From Streptomyces aureocirculatus (lineage in GTDB: Bacteria; Actinomycetota; Actinomycetes; Streptomycetales; Streptomycetaceae), in NCBI RefSeq assembly GCF_000720475.1, contig NZ_JOAP01000023.1, positions 1 through 64,000 of the forward strand: a DNA stretch of 64,000 nucleotides, written 5' to 3'. The notes under the pieces were generated by a model, which had not been told where the DNA came from, did not search any database, and was given only the letters and a program-made list of their open reading frames with translations. The number at the start of each line of letters is the position of its first letter. The first letter of the stretch is position 1. Positions 62,670 through 64,000 of this stretch are shown one piece after another. The translations under genes were made by a program, and so were the position numbers.

Positions 62670-63710
62670 TTGTCCACATCAGCTTCGGCACCGCACACGG
62701 AGCGCACCGAGCCCGTCGGCGTCGCCGCCCGCGCCCGCGGGCTGACGAAGGCGTACGGCTCCGGCGAGACTGCGGTGATCGCCCTGGACGCGGTGGACGT
62801 GGACATCGCGCGCCAACGGTTCACGGCCGTGATGGGTCCTTCCGGTTCCGGCAAGTCCACGCTGATGCACACCCTGGCCGGCCTCGACTCGGTCTCCGCG
62901 GGCCAGGTGTGGCTCGGCGAGACCGAGATCACCGGGCTGAAGGATCGCGAGCTGACGCAGCTCAGGCGGGACCGGGTGGGCTTCATGTTCCAGTCGTTCA
63001 ACCTCATCCCGACGCTGAACGCACGCGAGAACATCACGCTGCCCATGGACATCGCGGGCAAGCGCCCCGACACCGAGTGGCTGGAACACGTCATCGACAC
63101 GCTCGGGCTGCGCGACCGGCTGCGGCACCGGCCCGCGCAGCTTTCGGGCGGACAGCAGCAGCGCGTGGCGTGCGCGCGCGCCCTCGCCTCCCGCCCAGAG
63201 CTGATCTTCGCCGACGAACCGACCGGCAACCTCGACTCGCGGGCGGGTCTTGAGGTCCTCGGGTTCCTGCGCGAGGCGGTGGACTCGCTGGGCCAGACGG
63301 TAGTGATGGTGACCCACGACCCGGGCGCCGCCGGCCACTCCGACCTGGTGCTCTTCCTCGCGGACGGTCGGATCGTGGACGAGATGCCGCGGCCCACGGC
63401 GGAGGGGGTCCTGGAGCGGATGAAACGGTTCGACGCGCTCCAGGGCGCACGGCCCGCACCCGAGGGCGCCGCTCCGCCCAGGCAACCCGCGCCCGAAAGC
63501 ACCGTTCCGACCGCGCAACCCGCGCCCGAGGGCGCCGTTCCGACCGCGCATCCCGCGCCCGAGGCTGCCGCTCCGCCCACGCAACCCGTGCCCGAAAGCA
63601 CCGTTCCCCCCGGACGGGCCACGCCCGAAGGCGCCGTTCCCCCCGCGCGGGCCACCCCGGACGGCCCTGAAGCGCACGGCTCCCCCGACGACCCGGCCAC
63701 CCAGGACTGA
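62670..63710 (+). CDS. ABC transporter ATP-binding protein (MacB/LolD type) with repetitive tail
   Basis: A 346-residue ATPase. It has the Walker A motif GPSGSGKSTLMHTLAG, FMFQSFNLIPTLNAREN (Q-loop), the signature LSGGQQQRVACARAL, and Walker B LIFADEPTGNLDSRAG. The ATPase part ends near residue 255. From about 262 to 335 the chain consists of 11-residue repeats of the type PAPEGAVPTAQ (six or more copies, 33-bp DNA period), an unusual disordered tail. TTG 62670 is supported by GGGAGG (62659-62664). The permease gene follows 11 bp downstream. Confidence 0.92.
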   Translation: MSTSASAPHTERTEPVGVAARARGLTKAYGSGETAVIALDAVDVDIARQRFTAVMGPSGSGKSTLMHTLAGLDSVSAGQVWLGETEITGLKDRELTQLRRDRVGFMFQSFNLIPTLNARENITLPMDIAGKRPDTEWLEHVIDTLGLRDRLRHRPAQLSGGQQQRVACARALASRPELIFADEPTGNLDSRAGLEVLGFLREAVDSLGQTVVMVTHDPGAAGHSDLVLFLADGRIVDEMPRPTAEGVLERMKRFDALQGARPAPEGAAPPRQPAPESTVPTAQPAPEGAVPTAHPAPEAAAPPTQPVPESTVPPGRATPEGAVPPARATPDGPEAHGSPDDPATQD

Positions 63711-63721
63711 GGCGGTTACCC

Positions 63722-64000
63722 GTGCTGAAGGCCACGCTCCGCAGCTTCCTCGCGCACAAGGGCAGGCTGGCCCTGTCCGCGCTCGCCGTGATCCTCTCGG
63801 TAGCGTTCGTCGCGGGCAGTCTGATCTTCTCCGACACCGTCGCCCGCACCTTCGACCGGCTCTTCGCGTCCACCTCCGCCGACGTGACGGTCGCGCCCGC
63901 GGACGACGACCTCGACGAGGGCATGCCGACGGGACGGACACCGACCCTGCCCGCGACGGTGGCACGGCAGATCGCGAAGATCGACGGCGTCGCCGGCACG
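63722..64000 (+). CDS. ABC transporter permease (FtsX/MacB-like), N-terminal part
   Basis: The first 93 codons of a permease that runs off the window. The start LKATLRSFLAHKGRLALSAL is followed by a membrane helix (AVILSVAFVAGSLIFS) and the beginning of an extracytoplasmic domain (DTVARTFDRLFASTSADVTV). This is the usual N-terminus of streptomycete FtsX-domain permeases. GTG 63722 is used. Together with the ATPase it probably forms an exporter for a lipid, peptide or drug; the substrate is unknown. Confidence 0.9.
   Translation, partial: MLKATLRSFLAHKGRLALSALAVILSVAFVAGSLIFSDTVARTFDRLFASTSADVTVAPADDDLDEGMPTGRTPTLPATVARQIAKIDGVAGT

Overview
The window looks like chromosomal DNA of a Streptomyces, or a very close actinobacterium. 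The coding DNA is very GC-rich, with G or C at nearly every third codon position, and GTG and TTG starts are frequent. Several gene sets are typical of Streptomyces: two subtilisin-inhibitor (SSI) genes, an AfsR/SARP regulator, an ECF42-type sigma factor beside a DGPF/YciI protein, a class F sortase, MurT/GatD, a WhiJ-like cassette (HTH, DUF397 and ATPase genes), and a c-di-AMP riboswitch ahead of an NlpC/P60 hydrolase. The gene order mixes housekeeping and accessory functions. No phage, insertion sequence, CRISPR array, tRNA or rRNA was seen.

Layout. 1-5.4 kb: the start of kdpD (cut by the window edge), then an imine-reductase-like enzyme divergent from a large SARP/NTPase/TPR regulator. 5.8-18 kb: a secreted protease inhibitor, a frameshifted cupin gene coupled to a GNAT gene, a TauD-like dioxygenase, dihydrolipoamide dehydrogenase, MMPL and MFS transporters, a PEP-mutase-like enzyme, and a sortase with a secreted tail-anchored neighbour. 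18-26 kb: YciI plus ECF42 sigma factor, a LysR regulator with an 18-bp repeat array, asparagine synthetase, and a TetR/EamA exporter pair with two visible operators. 26.6-36 kb: an oxidoreductase, an MmyB-type regulator followed by a stand-alone type III polyketide synthase, a TRIC-like channel, an exported asparaginase, an acyl-CoA dehydrogenase divergent from a TetR regulator with operators, and peptide deformylase. 36-44 kb: murT-gatD, pfkA, a CtaG-like protein, a second SSI gene, an acyltransferase and a secreted tripeptidyl aminopeptidase. 44.5-49.6 kb: a complete urease operon ureABCFGD with a probable GlnR box and a strongly expanded UreB. 49.8-55 kb: an orphan Phd antitoxin divergent from a ClpP paralogue with a degenerate catalytic triad, the riboswitch-controlled NlpC/P60 gene, a DUF6328 protein, and the WhiJ-like cassette. 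55-59.7 kb: the biotin genes bioF divergent from bioBAD. 59.7-64 kb: a large G-rich repeat array, a methyltransferase, a glyoxalase-like protein, a Fic-like toxin-antitoxin pair, and an ABC transporter that runs off the end.

How the genes work together. Nitrogen handling recurs (asparagine synthetase, asparaginase, urease with a GlnR-type site). Cell-wall and extracytoplasmic functions are also frequent (sortase, PGRP amidase, NlpC/P60, MurT/GatD, two SSI proteins and the Tap peptidase; SSI proteins and Tap belong to the extracellular proteolysis network of Streptomyces). The most unusual general property is the number of short tandem repeats. Those between genes have periods such as 14, 16, 19-20, 23, 29 and 50 bp. 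Those inside genes (UreB and the ABC ATPase) have periods of 18, 24, 33 and 36 bp, all multiples of three, and extend the proteins with low-complexity tails.
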